A stretch of DNA of 64,000 nucleotides from Streptomyces sp. RKAG290 (GTDB lineage: Bacteria > Actinomycetota > Actinomycetes > Streptomycetales > Streptomycetaceae). Positions within the stretch are counted from its first letter, which is position 1; each line of letters begins with the position of its first letter. The translations under genes were made by a program, and so were the position numbers. The notes under the pieces were generated by a model that worked only from the letters and a program-made list of their open reading frames with translations, was not told where the DNA came from and searched no databases. Positions 51,442-60,148 of the stretch are shown here, piece after piece. The stretch covers positions 5,517,894 through 5,581,893 of the forward strand of contig NZ_JAJOZC010000001.1 of the NCBI RefSeq assembly GCF_023701695.1. Reading direction: 5' to 3'.

Positions 51442-52584
51442 ATGGACAAGACCTTGATCGTGACCAACGACTTCCCGCCCCGCCCCGGTGGCATCCAGGC
51501 GTTCCTGCACAACATGGCGCTCCGGCTGGACCCCGACCGGATCGTCGTCTACGCCTCCACCTGGAAGCGCGGGCCCGAAGGCGCCGCGGCCACCGCCGCC
51601 TTCGACGCGGAGCAGCCCTTCACCGTGGTCCGCGACCCCACGACGATGCTGCTGCCGACCCCGCGGGTGACCCGGCGCGCGGTGCAGCTGCTGCGCACGC
51701 ACGGCTGCTCCTCCGTCTGGTTCGGCGCCGCCGCTCCGCTCGGGCTGATGGCCCCGGCGCTGCGCCGGGCCGGCGCCCGCCGGCTGGTCGCCACCACCCA
51801 CGGGCACGAGGCCGGCTGGGCCCAGCTGCCCGGCTCCCGGCAGCTGCTTCGCCGGATCGGCGAGGGCACGGACACGCTCACCTACCTCGGCGGGTACACC
51901 CGCTCCCGGATCGCCGCCGCGCTCACCCCGGCAGCCGCGGACCGCATGGTCCAGCTGCCGCCCGGCGTGGACGAGAAGACCTTCCACCCCGAGTCCGGCG
52001 GCGCCCTGGTCCGGGCCCGGCTCGGGCTCACCGACCGGCCGGTCGTCGTCTGCGTGTCCCGGCTGGTGCCCCGCAAGGGCCAGGACACCCTGATCCTCGC
52101 CATGCCCGCGATCCTGGCCGAGGTGCCCGACGCCGTCCTGCTGGTCGTCGGCGGCGGACCGTACGCCGGACAGCTGCGCAAGCTGGCCGCCGAGACCGGT
52201 GTGCAGGACTCGGTGCGCTTCACCGGACCGGTGCCCTGGGAGGAACTGCCCGCGCACTACGGGGCCGGTGACGTCTTCGCGATGCCGTGCCGCACCCGGC
52301 GCGGCGGCCTCGACGTGGAGGGCCTCGGCATCGTCTACCTGGAGGCGTCCGCGACCGGGCTGCCGGTGGTGGCGGGCGACTCGGGCGGCGCTCCGGACGC
52401 CGTGCTCGACGGCGAGACGGGGTGGGTGGTGCGCGGCGGCTCCGCCGAGGAGTCGGCGGAGCGGATCGTCGCGCTGCTCGGCGACCCGGAGCTGCGCCGG
52501 CGGATGGGGGAGCGGGGCCGGGCCTGGGTCGAGGAGAAGTGGCGCTGGGACCTGCTGGCGGAGAAGCTCAGGGCGCTGCTCTGA
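51442..52584 (+). CDS. pimB: GT4 glycosyltransferase, PimB-like mannosyltransferase
   Basis: Cytosolic GT-B enzyme using a nucleotide sugar. The 380-residue protein has 'NDFPPRPGGIQAFLHNMA' at the N-terminus (acceptor/donor glycine loop), 'HGHEAGW', and the C-terminal donor-binding 'EGLGIVYLEASATGLPVVAGDSGGAPDAV' with the conserved ExxE pattern. It closely resembles PimB' (Rv2188c/NCgl2106), which adds the second mannose to phosphatidylinositol monomannoside. Neighbours match too: an NlpC/P60 gene upstream and a FadD15-like gene convergent downstream. Streptomyces make PI mannosides, so this function is likely. Confidence 0.87.
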   Translation: MDKTLIVTNDFPPRPGGIQAFLHNMALRLDPDRIVVYASTWKRGPEGAAATAAFDAEQPFTVVRDPTTMLLPTPRVTRRAVQLLRTHGCSSVWFGAAAPLGLMAPALRRAGARRLVATTHGHEAGWAQLPGSRQLLRRIGEGTDTLTYLGGYTRSRIAAALTPAAADRMVQLPPGVDEKTFHPESGGALVRARLGLTDRPVVVCVSRLVPRKGQDTLILAMPAILAEVPDAVLLVVGGGPYAGQLRKLAAETGVQDSVRFTGPVPWEELPAHYGAGDVFAMPCRTRRGGLDVEGLGIVYLEASATGLPVVAGDSGGAPDAVLDGETGWVVRGGSAEESAERIVALLGDPELRRRMGERGRAWVEEKWRWDLLAEKLRALL

Positions 52585-52594
52585 GCCCAGGAAC

Positions 52595-52635
52595 CCGGAA
52601 GGGGCCCGCACACCAGGTGTGCGGGCCCCTTCCGG
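52595..52635. terminator. Bidirectional terminator between pimB and fadD
   Basis: A near-continuous palindrome with 20-bp perfect arms (52595-52614 and 52616-52635), 10 bp from both convergent stop codons. Confidence 0.92.
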
Positions 52636-52644
52636 CTGTCCGGA

Positions 52645-54441
52645 TCAGGCGCGGTAGATCGACTCGACCTCGTCCGCGAAGTCCTTCGCCACCACATTCC
52701 GCTTCAGCTTCAGCGACGGCGTGATGTGGCCCGCCTCCTCGGTGAACTGGGCGGCCAGGATGCGGAACTTCCGGACCGACTCGGCCTTGGACACCGCGGC
52801 GTTGCCGTCGTCGATCGCGCGCTGCACCTCGGCCAGCAGCTCCGCGTCGTCGCGCAGCGACAGGGCCGTCGAGCCGACCGGCTTGCCGTGCTCCTCGGCC
52901 CAGTGGCCCAGGAACTCCTCGTCCAGCGTCACCAGCGCGCCCACGAACGGGCGTCCGTCGCCGACCACCATGCACTCCGCCACCAGCGCGTGCCCGCGGA
53001 TGCGGTCCTCGATGACGGCGGGAGCGACGTTCTTGCCGCCCGCCGTGACGATGATCTCCTTCTTGCGGCCGGTGATCGCGAGGTAGCCGTCCTCGTCGAG
53101 GGTGCCGATGTCGCCGGTGTGGAACCAGCCGTCGGCCAGCGCCTCGGCGGTCGCCGTCTCGTTCTTCCAGTAGCCGGAGAACAGGTGCTCGCCGTGCAGC
53201 AGCACCTCGCCGTCGTCGGCGATCCGCACGACGGAGCCGGGCAGCGGCTGGCCGACCGTGCCGATCTTCTGGCGGTCCCACGGGTTGAAGGCGGTGGCCG
53301 CGCACGTCTCGGTCAGGCCGTAGCCCTCCAGGACGGTGAAGCCGATACCGCGGTAGAAGTGCCCGAGCCGCTCACCGAGCGGCGCGCCGCCGGAGATCGC
53401 GTACTCGCCGCGGCCGCCGAGCACGGCCCGCAGCTTGCTGTAGACCAGCCGGTCGAACACCTTGTGCTTGAACTTGAGGCCCACGGACGGCCCCTGCGGG
53501 GTGCCCAGCGCGCGGCTGTAGGCGATCGCCGTGTTCGCGGCCTTGTCGAAGATCTTGCCCTTGCCGTCGGCCTGGGCCTTGGCGCGCGCCGAGTTGTAGA
53601 CCTTCTCGAAGACCCGCGGCACCCCGAGGATCAGGGTCGGCCGGAACGAGGCCAGTTCGTCGGTGAGGTTCTTGATGTCCGGTACGCAGCCGAGCTTGAT
53701 CGGGGCCATCACCGAGGCGACCTCGACCAGCCGTCCGAAGACGTGCGCGGCGGGCAGGAAGAGCAGGACCGAGCACTCGCCGGTACGGAAGAGGGGCTTG
53801 AGCCGCTCCACCACGTTGCCGCACTCCGCGAAGAAGCTGCGGTGCGTCAGCACACAGCCCTTGGGGCGTCCGGTGGTGCCCGAGGTGTAGACGATGGTGG
53901 CCGGGTCGTCGGCCTTCGCGCTCACGCTGCGCAGGTCCACGGTCTCCTCGGAGACCGCCGCACCCGATGCGGTGAGCGAGTCGACCGCGCCCTTGTCGAT
54001 CTGCCAGACGTGGCGCAGCTCCGGCAGTGCGTTGCGTACGGAGGCCACGGCCTCGGCGTGCGCGTCGCTCTCCACCAGGACGGCGACCGCTCCGGAGTCG
54101 CCGAGGATCCACTGGACCTGTTCGGCGGAGCTGGTCTCGTACACCGGCACGGTGACCGCGCCGGCGCTCCAGATCGCGAAGTCCAGCTGCACCCACTCGT
54201 AGCGGGTGCGGGACATCAGGGCGACCCGGTCGCCGGGCTCGACACCCGCGGCGATCAGTCCCTTGGCGGCGGCTCTGACCTCGGCCAGGAACTGCGTGGC
54301 GGTGACGTCCGTCCAGACGCCTGCCACTTTGCGGCTCATCACCGCTACCTCGGGATGCTGAGCGGCATTGCGGCGGATGAGATCCGTCAGGTTGCCGTCC
54401 GAGGGGACCTCGTACAGGGCCGGAAGGCTGAACTCGCGCAA
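52645..54441 (-). CDS. fadD: Long-chain fatty-acid-CoA ligase (FadD15-like)
   Basis: AMP-forming enzyme that activates fatty acids to acyl-CoA at the membrane. The 598 residues carry the ATP-binding motif 'YTSGTTGRPKG', 'GGAPLG' and 'LEGYGLTET' (adenylate site), and the hinge/C-terminal 'GWFHTGDIGTLDEDGY' and 'GRKKEII' motifs. Length and motifs match the bacterial FACL group that contains mycobacterial FadD15 (Rv2187), its positional counterpart beside pimB. The start is a TTG at 54441 with GAGGAG upstream. Chain-length preference is unknown. Confidence 0.94.
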   Translation of the reverse strand: MREFSLPALYEVPSDGNLTDLIRRNAAQHPEVAVMSRKVAGVWTDVTATQFLAEVRAAAKGLIAAGVEPGDRVALMSRTRYEWVQLDFAIWSAGAVTVPVYETSSAEQVQWILGDSGAVAVLVESDAHAEAVASVRNALPELRHVWQIDKGAVDSLTASGAAVSEETVDLRSVSAKADDPATIVYTSGTTGRPKGCVLTHRSFFAECGNVVERLKPLFRTGECSVLLFLPAAHVFGRLVEVASVMAPIKLGCVPDIKNLTDELASFRPTLILGVPRVFEKVYNSARAKAQADGKGKIFDKAANTAIAYSRALGTPQGPSVGLKFKHKVFDRLVYSKLRAVLGGRGEYAISGGAPLGERLGHFYRGIGFTVLEGYGLTETCAATAFNPWDRQKIGTVGQPLPGSVVRIADDGEVLLHGEHLFSGYWKNETATAEALADGWFHTGDIGTLDEDGYLAITGRKKEIIVTAGGKNVAPAVIEDRIRGHALVAECMVVGDGRPFVGALVTLDEEFLGHWAEEHGKPVGSTALSLRDDAELLAEVQRAIDDGNAAVSKAESVRKFRILAAQFTEEAGHITPSLKLKRNVVAKDFADEVESIYRA

Positions 54442-54710
54442 GACTGCTGCTCCTCATCGGGCTCCGGTGCCACGGCTCTGTGTGACGCACCGGCTGCGGT
54501 CCAAGATGGCGTTGCTCAGTGGGGTGAGCACGACTGGACTGCCCGGACGTTACCCACCGGTACTCGGTTCCGGATAGGGGGTTCCGGCCAGATGTCTTAT
54601 GCGTCACACATATCGGTGGTCCTTATCCGCACAGTAGTGCACCTCTGTCGGCCGTTGGAAGTAACCGCAGGTCCGGTGGCCTCTACCCAGGTGGACGCCG
54701 GAGTTCTAGG

Positions 54711-55526
54711 GTGATCGTCATGCGAGCCGGACCGAACAGCCGGGGGACCGCCGCCGAGCGGCGCACCCGAATCCACGTGGTCAGTGACGTGCACGGGAAC
54801 ACCGAGGCGCTGGCCCGCGCCGGGGACGGCGCCGACGCCCTCGTCTGTCTCGGTGACCTGGTGCTCTTCCTCGACTACGCCGACCACTCCCGCGGCATCT
54901 TCCCGGAGCTCTTCGGGGTGGAGAACGCCGACCGGATCGTCGCCCTGCGCACCGAGCGGCGGTTCGAGGAGGCCCGGGAGCTGGGCCGCGACCTGTGGGC
55001 GGGTGTGGACCGCAACGCCGCGATCGTCGCCGCGGTGCGCAAGCAGTACGCCGAGATGTTCGCCGCCCTGCCCACCCCGACGTACGCCACCTACGGCAAC
55101 GTCGACATCCCCGGCCTGTGGCCCGAGTACGCCGGACCCGGTACCAAGGTCCTGGACGGCGAACGCGTCGAGATCGGCGGCCGCGTCTTCGGTTTCGTCG
55201 GCGGCGGGCTGCAGACCCCGATGCGCACCCCGTACGAGATCAGCGACGAGGAGTACGCCGCCAAGATCGAGGCGGTCGGCCCGGTCGACGTCCTCTGCAC
55301 CCACATCCCGCCCGACGTACCGGAGTTGACGTACGACACCGTGGCGCGCCGCTTCGAGCGCGGCAGCCGGGCCCTGCTCGACGCCATCCGCCGTACCCGC
55401 CCCCGCTACTCCGTGTTCGGCCACGTCCACCAGCCCCTGGTCCGCCGGATGCGGATCGGCGTCACCGAGTGCGTGAACGTCGGGCACTTCGCCTCGACCG
55501 GCAAGCCCTGGGCGCTGGAGTGGTGA
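54711..55526 (+). CDS. Calcineurin-type metallophosphoesterase
   Basis: Dinuclear-metal phosphohydrolase. Of 271 residues, the core shows the blocks 'HVVSDVHGN' (about 22-30), 'LVCLGDLV', 'TYGNVD' (the usual GNHD replaced by GNVD), 'CTHIPP' and 'FGHVHQP', which supply the metal ligands. The Asn is retained but the following His of GNHD is Val. The start is either GTG 54711 (GGAG upstream) or ATG 54720. It is upstream of the SRPBCC and ArsA-like genes on the same strand, so a joint unit is possible. The substrate is unknown. Confidence 0.87.
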   Translation: MIVMRAGPNSRGTAAERRTRIHVVSDVHGNTEALARAGDGADALVCLGDLVLFLDYADHSRGIFPELFGVENADRIVALRTERRFEEARELGRDLWAGVDRNAAIVAAVRKQYAEMFAALPTPTYATYGNVDIPGLWPEYAGPGTKVLDGERVEIGGRVFGFVGGGLQTPMRTPYEISDEEYAAKIEAVGPVDVLCTHIPPDVPELTYDTVARRFERGSRALLDAIRRTRPRYSVFGHVHQPLVRRMRIGVTECVNVGHFASTGKPWALEW

Positions 55527-55661
55527 CCGGGCCGGGCCGGGCACCGCGGCCGCACCCGGCATCCCGGCAGGCCCTGGGCCGAGGCGCGGCGCACACGCGA
55601 TAGCCTTCTGGCGGCAGGTCTCTGCCGACCGACCGGTACACCGCACTGGAGGGCCACAGCG

Positions 55662-56111
55662 ATGGCTGAACACACCAGCTCGAGCATCACGATCGAGGCG
55701 GCACCGGCCGACGTCATGGGCGTGATCGCCGACTTCGACCGCTATCCGGAATGGACCGGGGAGGTCAAGGAGGCCGAGGTGCTCGGCACCGACGACCGCG
55801 GCCGCGCCGACAAGGTGCGCCTCGTGCTGGACGCCGGAGCGATCAAGGACGACCACACCCTGGCGTACACCTGGATCGGCGACTACGAGGTCAGCTGGAC
55901 CCTGGTCAAGTCCCAGATGCTGCGCGCCATCGACGGCTCCTATGCACTGGCCCCGCTCGGCGACGGCGATCGCACCGAGGTCACCTACCGGCTGACCGTG
56001 GACGTCAAGATCCCGATGCTCGGCATGATCAAGCGCAAGGCGGAGAAGGTCATCATCGACCGCGCCCTGGCCGGCCTGAAGAAGCGCGTCGAGTCCGTCC
56101 CGAAGGCCTGA
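55662..56111 (+). CDS. SRPBCC-family lipid-binding-like protein
   Basis: A 149-residue START/Bet v 1-like fold (polyketide cyclase/dehydrase family) with a deep hydrophobic cavity. Family marks are 'SSITIEAAPADVMGVIADFDRYPEWTGEV' at the N-terminus, 'EVTYRLTVDVKIPMLG' and a C-terminal amphipathic helix. It begins with ATG after GGAGGG and ends 4 bp before the ArsA-like gene, so the two are co-transcribed. The same pair (Rv2185c-Rv2184c) sits by fadD15-pimB in mycobacteria. Lipid or isoprenoid handling is a reasonable guess, not proven. Confidence 0.88.
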   Translation: MAEHTSSSITIEAAPADVMGVIADFDRYPEWTGEVKEAEVLGTDDRGRADKVRLVLDAGAIKDDHTLAYTWIGDYEVSWTLVKSQMLRAIDGSYALAPLGDGDRTEVTYRLTVDVKIPMLGMIKRKAEKVIIDRALAGLKKRVESVPKA

Positions 56112-56115
56112 TCCG

Positions 56116-57336
56116 GTGCGTACGGTCCTGGTCACCGGGCCCGGCGGCGCCGGCCGTACCACCGTCGCGGCGGCGACCGCACTGGCCGGTTCCCGGCAGG
56201 CCGCCCGCACCCTGCTGATCTCGGCGGACGCCGTCCCCGGCTTCCCCTCGGACACCGAACCCGCACAGGTCGCCGATGCCCTGTGGTCCGTGCGGATCGA
56301 CTCCGGCGCGCACTTCCGCGGCGAACTCCTCGCCCTGCAGGACCAGCTGTCCGGTGTGCTCGGCCTGCTCGGCGGCAACCGGCTGGACGGCGAGGAGCTG
56401 ACCGAACTCCCCGGCAGCGACCAGCTCGCCCTCCTGCACACCCTGCGCCGCGCCGCACAGGGCGACTGGTCCCGCAACGGCTACGACCTCCTGGTCGTCG
56501 ACCTGCCACCGCTGCGCGAAGCCCTCGCCGTACTGGCGCTGCCCGAACAGCTGCGCCGCTACCTGCGCCGGCTGCTGCCCCAGGAGCGCCAGGCCGCGCG
56601 GGCCCTGCGCCCGATGCTCGCCCAGCTGGCCGGCGTGCCCATGCCCGCACAGTGGCTGTACGAGGCCGCCGCCCGGCGCGACGCCGAACTGGCGGGAGTG
56701 CAGGCACTCATCGAGAACCGCGCCACCACGCTCCGGCTCGTCGTCGAACCGGGCCCGGCCGCCGAGGACGCGCTGCGCACCGCCCGGACCGGACTGGCCC
56801 TGCACGGGCTGCGCGTCGACGCGGTGGTGGCCAACCGGGTGCTGCCCCGGCACTCGCCCGACCCCTGGTTCGCCGCGCTCGCCGCGCAGCAGGAGAAGTG
56901 CCTGGACGGCTGGCGCGAGGAGTGGGCCCCCGAAGCCCCGACGGTGCAAGTGGCGCACCTGGGCCGCGACCCGCAGGGCCCCGACGACCTCATCGGCCTC
57001 ACCGGCGGGGACGACAGGCCGGCCGCGCCCGTGGCCGGCCCCGACGGCGGACGGGCCGAGGACCCCTGGTGGATCGAGGAGTCCGGCGCGCCGGAGGCCC
57101 CGGACGGGGCCGACGGCATACTGATCTGGTGCCTGCGGCTGCCCGGAGCCGTCAAGAAGGACCTCCAGCTGGTCCGCCGCGGCAACGAACTCCTCCTCAC
57201 CGTCGGTCCCTTCCACCGCATCGTGCCTCTGGAGTCCGCGCTGCGCCGCTGCACCGTCTCCGGAGCGGCGCTCACCGACGGCGTACTGCGTGTCCGGTTC
57301 ACGCCGGACCCGGCGCTGTGGCCCAGGACGAGCTGA
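56116..57336 (+). CDS. ArsA-like ATPase with altered P-loop
   Basis: Member of the ArsA/GET3 deviant-Walker NTPase group. The 406-residue protein begins with 'VLVTGPGGAGRTTVAAATA'; the P-loop lysine is replaced by arginine (R14 in GAGRTT), although the switch-type 'LLVVDLPPLREALAVLALPEQL' region is kept. A C-terminal all-beta domain of Hsp20/GET3-like type (about 325-406, 'LIWCLRLPGAVKKDLQLVRRGNELLLTVG') may chaperone hydrophobic clients. It lies 4 bp after the SRPBCC gene. Whether ATP is hydrolysed with arginine at this position is doubtful. The role may involve membrane-protein or lipid targeting. Confidence 0.85.
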   Translation: MRTVLVTGPGGAGRTTVAAATALAGSRQAARTLLISADAVPGFPSDTEPAQVADALWSVRIDSGAHFRGELLALQDQLSGVLGLLGGNRLDGEELTELPGSDQLALLHTLRRAAQGDWSRNGYDLLVVDLPPLREALAVLALPEQLRRYLRRLLPQERQAARALRPMLAQLAGVPMPAQWLYEAAARRDAELAGVQALIENRATTLRLVVEPGPAAEDALRTARTGLALHGLRVDAVVANRVLPRHSPDPWFAALAAQQEKCLDGWREEWAPEAPTVQVAHLGRDPQGPDDLIGLTGGDDRPAAPVAGPDGGRAEDPWWIEESGAPEAPDGADGILIWCLRLPGAVKKDLQLVRRGNELLLTVGPFHRIVPLESALRRCTVSGAALTDGVLRVRFTPDPALWPRTS

Positions 57337-57410
57337 ACGGCGTACCACCGTTCGGGTAACGTCGTACGTACGTGTCCCGTATTGCGCCACCCACGTCGCA
57401 GGAGTCCGCC

Positions 57411-57868
57411 ATGAGCGAAGCCACCGATCGTCCCGTCGACGACGACGCGTGGGCGCAGGCCTGCGCCGAGGATCTCGCCGCCGAGAAGGCCCGTCGCCGC
57501 GCCGAGAACGGCCCGCCGCCCGGCTCCGCCGCCGAGGAGCTGCGCAAGCTGGTGGACGCCGTGGCCGACAAGGTCGCCTCCCTGCAGTCCCCGCTGCTCG
57601 GCATGGCGGCCCAGGGCGCCGTGCAGCAGGTCATCCGGCAGGCGAAGTCCGCCGTCGAGCCCGTCATCGAGCGCAATCCGGACGTTTTCGACCACATCGC
57701 CGCCGCCGGCAGTGAACTGCTCGCCGCCTACCGCTCCGCCGTCGAGGGGCAGGAACGCCGATGGACCCAGGGTGCGGGGACCCCGCAGGCACCGAAAAGA
57801 AGGTGGACGACGCCACCGACCCCCGCGATGAGGGGCCCGGCACCGGCGAACACATCGACCTGGACTGA
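57411..57868 (+). CDS. DUF5304-type conserved protein, frame broken at 57776-57779
   Basis: Cytosolic helical protein of about 153 residues ('MSEATDRPVDDDAWAQACAEDL' start, 'LRKLVDAVADKVASLQSPLLG' helix). The frame that begins at the ATG (GCAGGAG upstream) runs through a four-base G run and, unshifted, reads on without a stop into the glucokinase gene. With one extra G it instead ends naturally at TGA 57866-57868 with an acidic tail ('VDDATDPRDEGPGTGEHIDLD'). The apparent DUF5304-glucokinase fusion is therefore an artefact. It is co-directional with glkA, 73 bp upstream of it. Function is unknown. Confidence 0.8.
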
Positions 57869-57941
57869 CCGGCACCGACAGGGCGGGGCCCGGCCTCGGG
57901 TACGGTTGCCCCAGCGGGGCTCGACCGAAACTGAGGGATTC

Positions 57942-58883
57942 ATGGGACTCACCATCGGCGTCGATATCGGCGGCACGAAGATCGCAGCTGGAGTGGTCGA
58001 CGAAGAGGGCCACATCCTCTCGACCTTCAAGGTGCCGACCCCGCCGACGGCCGAAGGCATCGTGGACGCGATCGCGGCGGCGGTGTCCGGCGCGAGCGAG
58101 GGGCACCCGGTCGAGGCGGTCGGCATCGGCGCGGCCGGATACGTCGACGACAAGCGTGCCACGGTGCTGTTCGCACCGAACATCAACTGGCGGCACGAGC
58201 CGCTCAAGGACAAGGTCGAACAGCGCGTCGGCCTCCCCGTGGTCGTCGAGAACGACGCCAACGCGGCGGCCTGGGGCGAATACCGCTTCGGCGCCGGCCA
58301 GGGCCACGAGGACGTCATCTGCATCACCCTCGGCACGGGCCTGGGCGGCGGCATCATCATCGGCAACAAGCTGCGCCGTGGACGCTTCGGCGTGGCCGCC
58401 GAGTTCGGCCACATCCGGGTCGTCCCGGACGGTCTGCTCTGCGGCTGCGGCAGCCAGGGCTGCTGGGAGCAGTACGCCTCCGGGCGGGCACTCGTCCGGT
58501 ACGCGAAGCAGCGGGCCAACGCCACCCCCGAGAACGCCACGATCCTGCTGACGCTCGGCGACGGCACGGTCGAGGGCATCGAGGGCAAGCACATCAGTGA
58601 GGCGGCCCGGCAGGGCTGCCCGGTGGCCGTCGACTCGTTCCGTGAGCTGGCCCGCTGGGCCGGTGCCGGACTGGCCGACCTCGCCTCCCTCTTCGACCCG
58701 TCCGCCTTCATCGTCGGCGGCGGGGTCTCGGACGAGGGCGAGTTGGTCCTCGACCCGATCCGCAAGTCGTTCCGGCGCTGGCTGATCGGCGGCGAGTGGC
58801 GCCCGCACGCCCAGGTGCTCGCGGCCCAACTGGGCGGCAAGGCCGGGCTGGTGGGTGCGGCGGACCTGGCCCGCCAGGGCTGA
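57942..58883 (+). CDS. glkA: ROK-family glucokinase
   Basis: ATP-dependent glucose kinase that also mediates carbon catabolite repression in Streptomyces. The 313-residue protein has the N-terminal ATP motif 'VDIGGTKIAAGVVD', the sugar-binding 'ENDANAAAWGEYRFG' and 'EFGHIRVV', and the ROK zinc-binding cysteine motif 'CGCGSQGCWEQYAS'. The ATG at 57942 follows GAGGGATTC. The gene follows the DUF5304 gene, an order I associate with S. coelicolor SCO2127-SCO2126. The assignment is very secure. Confidence 0.96.
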   Translation: MGLTIGVDIGGTKIAAGVVDEEGHILSTFKVPTPPTAEGIVDAIAAAVSGASEGHPVEAVGIGAAGYVDDKRATVLFAPNINWRHEPLKDKVEQRVGLPVVVENDANAAAWGEYRFGAGQGHEDVICITLGTGLGGGIIIGNKLRRGRFGVAAEFGHIRVVPDGLLCGCGSQGCWEQYASGRALVRYAKQRANATPENATILLTLGDGTVEGIEGKHISEAARQGCPVAVDSFRELARWAGAGLADLASLFDPSAFIVGGGVSDEGELVLDPIRKSFRRWLIGGEWRPHAQVLAAQLGGKAGLVGAADLARQG

Positions 58884-58966
58884 TCCACCCAGGCATCGAC
58901 GGACGTTCCGGACGCCCGCCGCGCCCCTCCCGGGGAGCGGCGGGCGTCCGCCGTATCGTGAACGCC

Positions 58967-59719
58967 ATGGCCATGATGTCGCTGCCCGACTCCCGTACCG
59001 AGCAGGACGGCTCGGCCGTCATCAGAGTGCTCAGCTACAACGTCCGGTCGATGCGCGACGACTGCGAGGCACTGGCCCGCGTCATCCGCGCCTGCGCACC
59101 CGATCTGGTCCTCGTCCAGGAGGCCCCGCGCTTCTTCCGCTGGCGCAAGCGCGCCGCCCGGCTCGCCGCCGGCACCGGTCTGGTGATTCTCGGCGGCGGC
59201 GCCACCGCGGCAGGCCCGCTGCTGCTCTGCTCACTGCGTGCCACGGTGGAACGCACCGAGGACGTCCTGCTGCCGCTCACCCCCGGGCTGCACCGCAGGG
59301 GCTTCGCCACCGCGGTGGTCCGGATCGCGGGCACCCGGCTAGGGGTGCTGAGCTGCCACCTGAGCCTCCAGCGCGAAGAACGCCTCGCCCAGGCGGAGCT
59401 GCTGCTCGACAAGGTGGACGCGATGGGCGTGGAACACGTCGTCGTGGCCGGTGACCTCAACGACGTACCGAGCGGGCGGGCCTTCCGGCGGCTGGCCGGG
59501 CGGCTCCAGGACTGCTGGGCGGTACGTCCCCGGGGCGGGGAGTACACCTTCCCGCCGCACGACCCGCGCAAGCGGCTCGACGCGGTCTTCGCGACCGGCG
59601 GGATCGAGGTGCTCGGCTGCGGTGTCCCGTCCGGGCTGCCCGGAGTCACCGAGGCCGATCTGCGGGCCGCCACCGACCACCTGCCGGTGCTGGCCGCGCT
59701 GCGGGTGCCGGGCCCCTAG
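58967..59719 (+). CDS. Endonuclease/exonuclease/phosphatase-family hydrolase
   Basis: DNase I-like metal-dependent phosphodiesterase fold of about 250 residues. It shows 'VLSYNVRSMRDDC' (first metal-binding segment), 'LVLVQEAPRFF' (catalytic Glu), 'HVVVAGDLNDVPSG' and 'ATDHLPVLAAL' (Asp-His). Several in-frame starts crowd together (GTG 58958, ATG 58967, 58973, 58976), none with a good ribosome site; 58967 is a compromise. It follows glkA by 83 bp. No secretion signal is evident, so it is probably cytosolic. The substrate is unknown. Confidence 0.85.
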   Translation: MAMMSLPDSRTEQDGSAVIRVLSYNVRSMRDDCEALARVIRACAPDLVLVQEAPRFFRWRKRAARLAAGTGLVILGGGATAAGPLLLCSLRATVERTEDVLLPLTPGLHRRGFATAVVRIAGTRLGVLSCHLSLQREERLAQAELLLDKVDAMGVEHVVVAGDLNDVPSGRAFRRLAGRLQDCWAVRPRGGEYTFPPHDPRKRLDAVFATGGIEVLGCGVPSGLPGVTEADLRAATDHLPVLAALRVPGP

Positions 59720-60147
59720 CGGGGTGCGGGTCCCCTGCGGCTCGGGGTTCCGTCCTCAAACGCCGGACGGGCTTGAGATGTGCGGGTCCTCCGCCGGGTG
59801 CGGGCGCGCCTGCACACCGGCCCAGCGACTGTTGCAGATGTGAGACGGGCGGGTCCGGGGGCGTGCAGGGGAGTCCCCGCAGGACGACGAACATCGACCC
59901 GGGTCCGCTGCGTACCCGCCGAACGTTCGGCGTCTGAGGAGACGCCCCGGAGGGACCCCGGACCCCCACCCACCGGGGATCCGCGCCTCCGCAACACGGA
60001 GCACCCGCACCAATCAAGCCCGTCCGGCGTTTGAGGACGGAACCGCTCGCCCCGGACCGGGGCAAGCACACCCGCGGCCACCCCGCAGGGGGCCCCGCGT
60101 CCCGGACCGGGGCGAGCACACCCGCGGCCACCCCGCAGGGGACCCGC
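59720..60147. other. Gene-free, repeat-dense intergenic region
   Basis: These 428 bp between convergent genes hold a 31-bp perfect inverted repeat (59746-59776 and 60014-60044) and a 50-bp tandem duplication (60051-60148). All frames here have poor coding character and I see no gene. Confidence 0.75.
59746..60044. repeat. 31-bp perfect inverted repeat of the streptomycete intergenic element
   Basis: 59746-59776 is the exact reverse complement of 60014-60044. The core CCGTCCTCAAACGCCGGACG matches the short element scattered through Streptomyces intergenic regions, also seen at 16030-16085. The arms enclose 237 bp and could cruciform or end convergent transcripts. Confidence 0.85.
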
Positions 60148-60148
60148 T
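60051..60148. repeat. Tandem duplication of a 50-bp unit
   Basis: 60051-60100 and 60101-60148 are nearly identical copies beginning CCCGGACCGGGGC and containing AGCACACCCGCGGCCACCCC. They differ at only a few positions. The second copy runs up to the stop codon of the DUF-type membrane gene. Confidence 0.85.

Noticed and set aside
57411..58883. A continuous frame that appears to fuse a DUF5304-type protein to glucokinase
   Set aside because: The linker part has no protein-like sequence, while another frame gives a natural acidic C-terminus and stop at 57868. One missing base in G4 57776-57779 explains the read-through, and GlkA has its own ATG and ribosome site.
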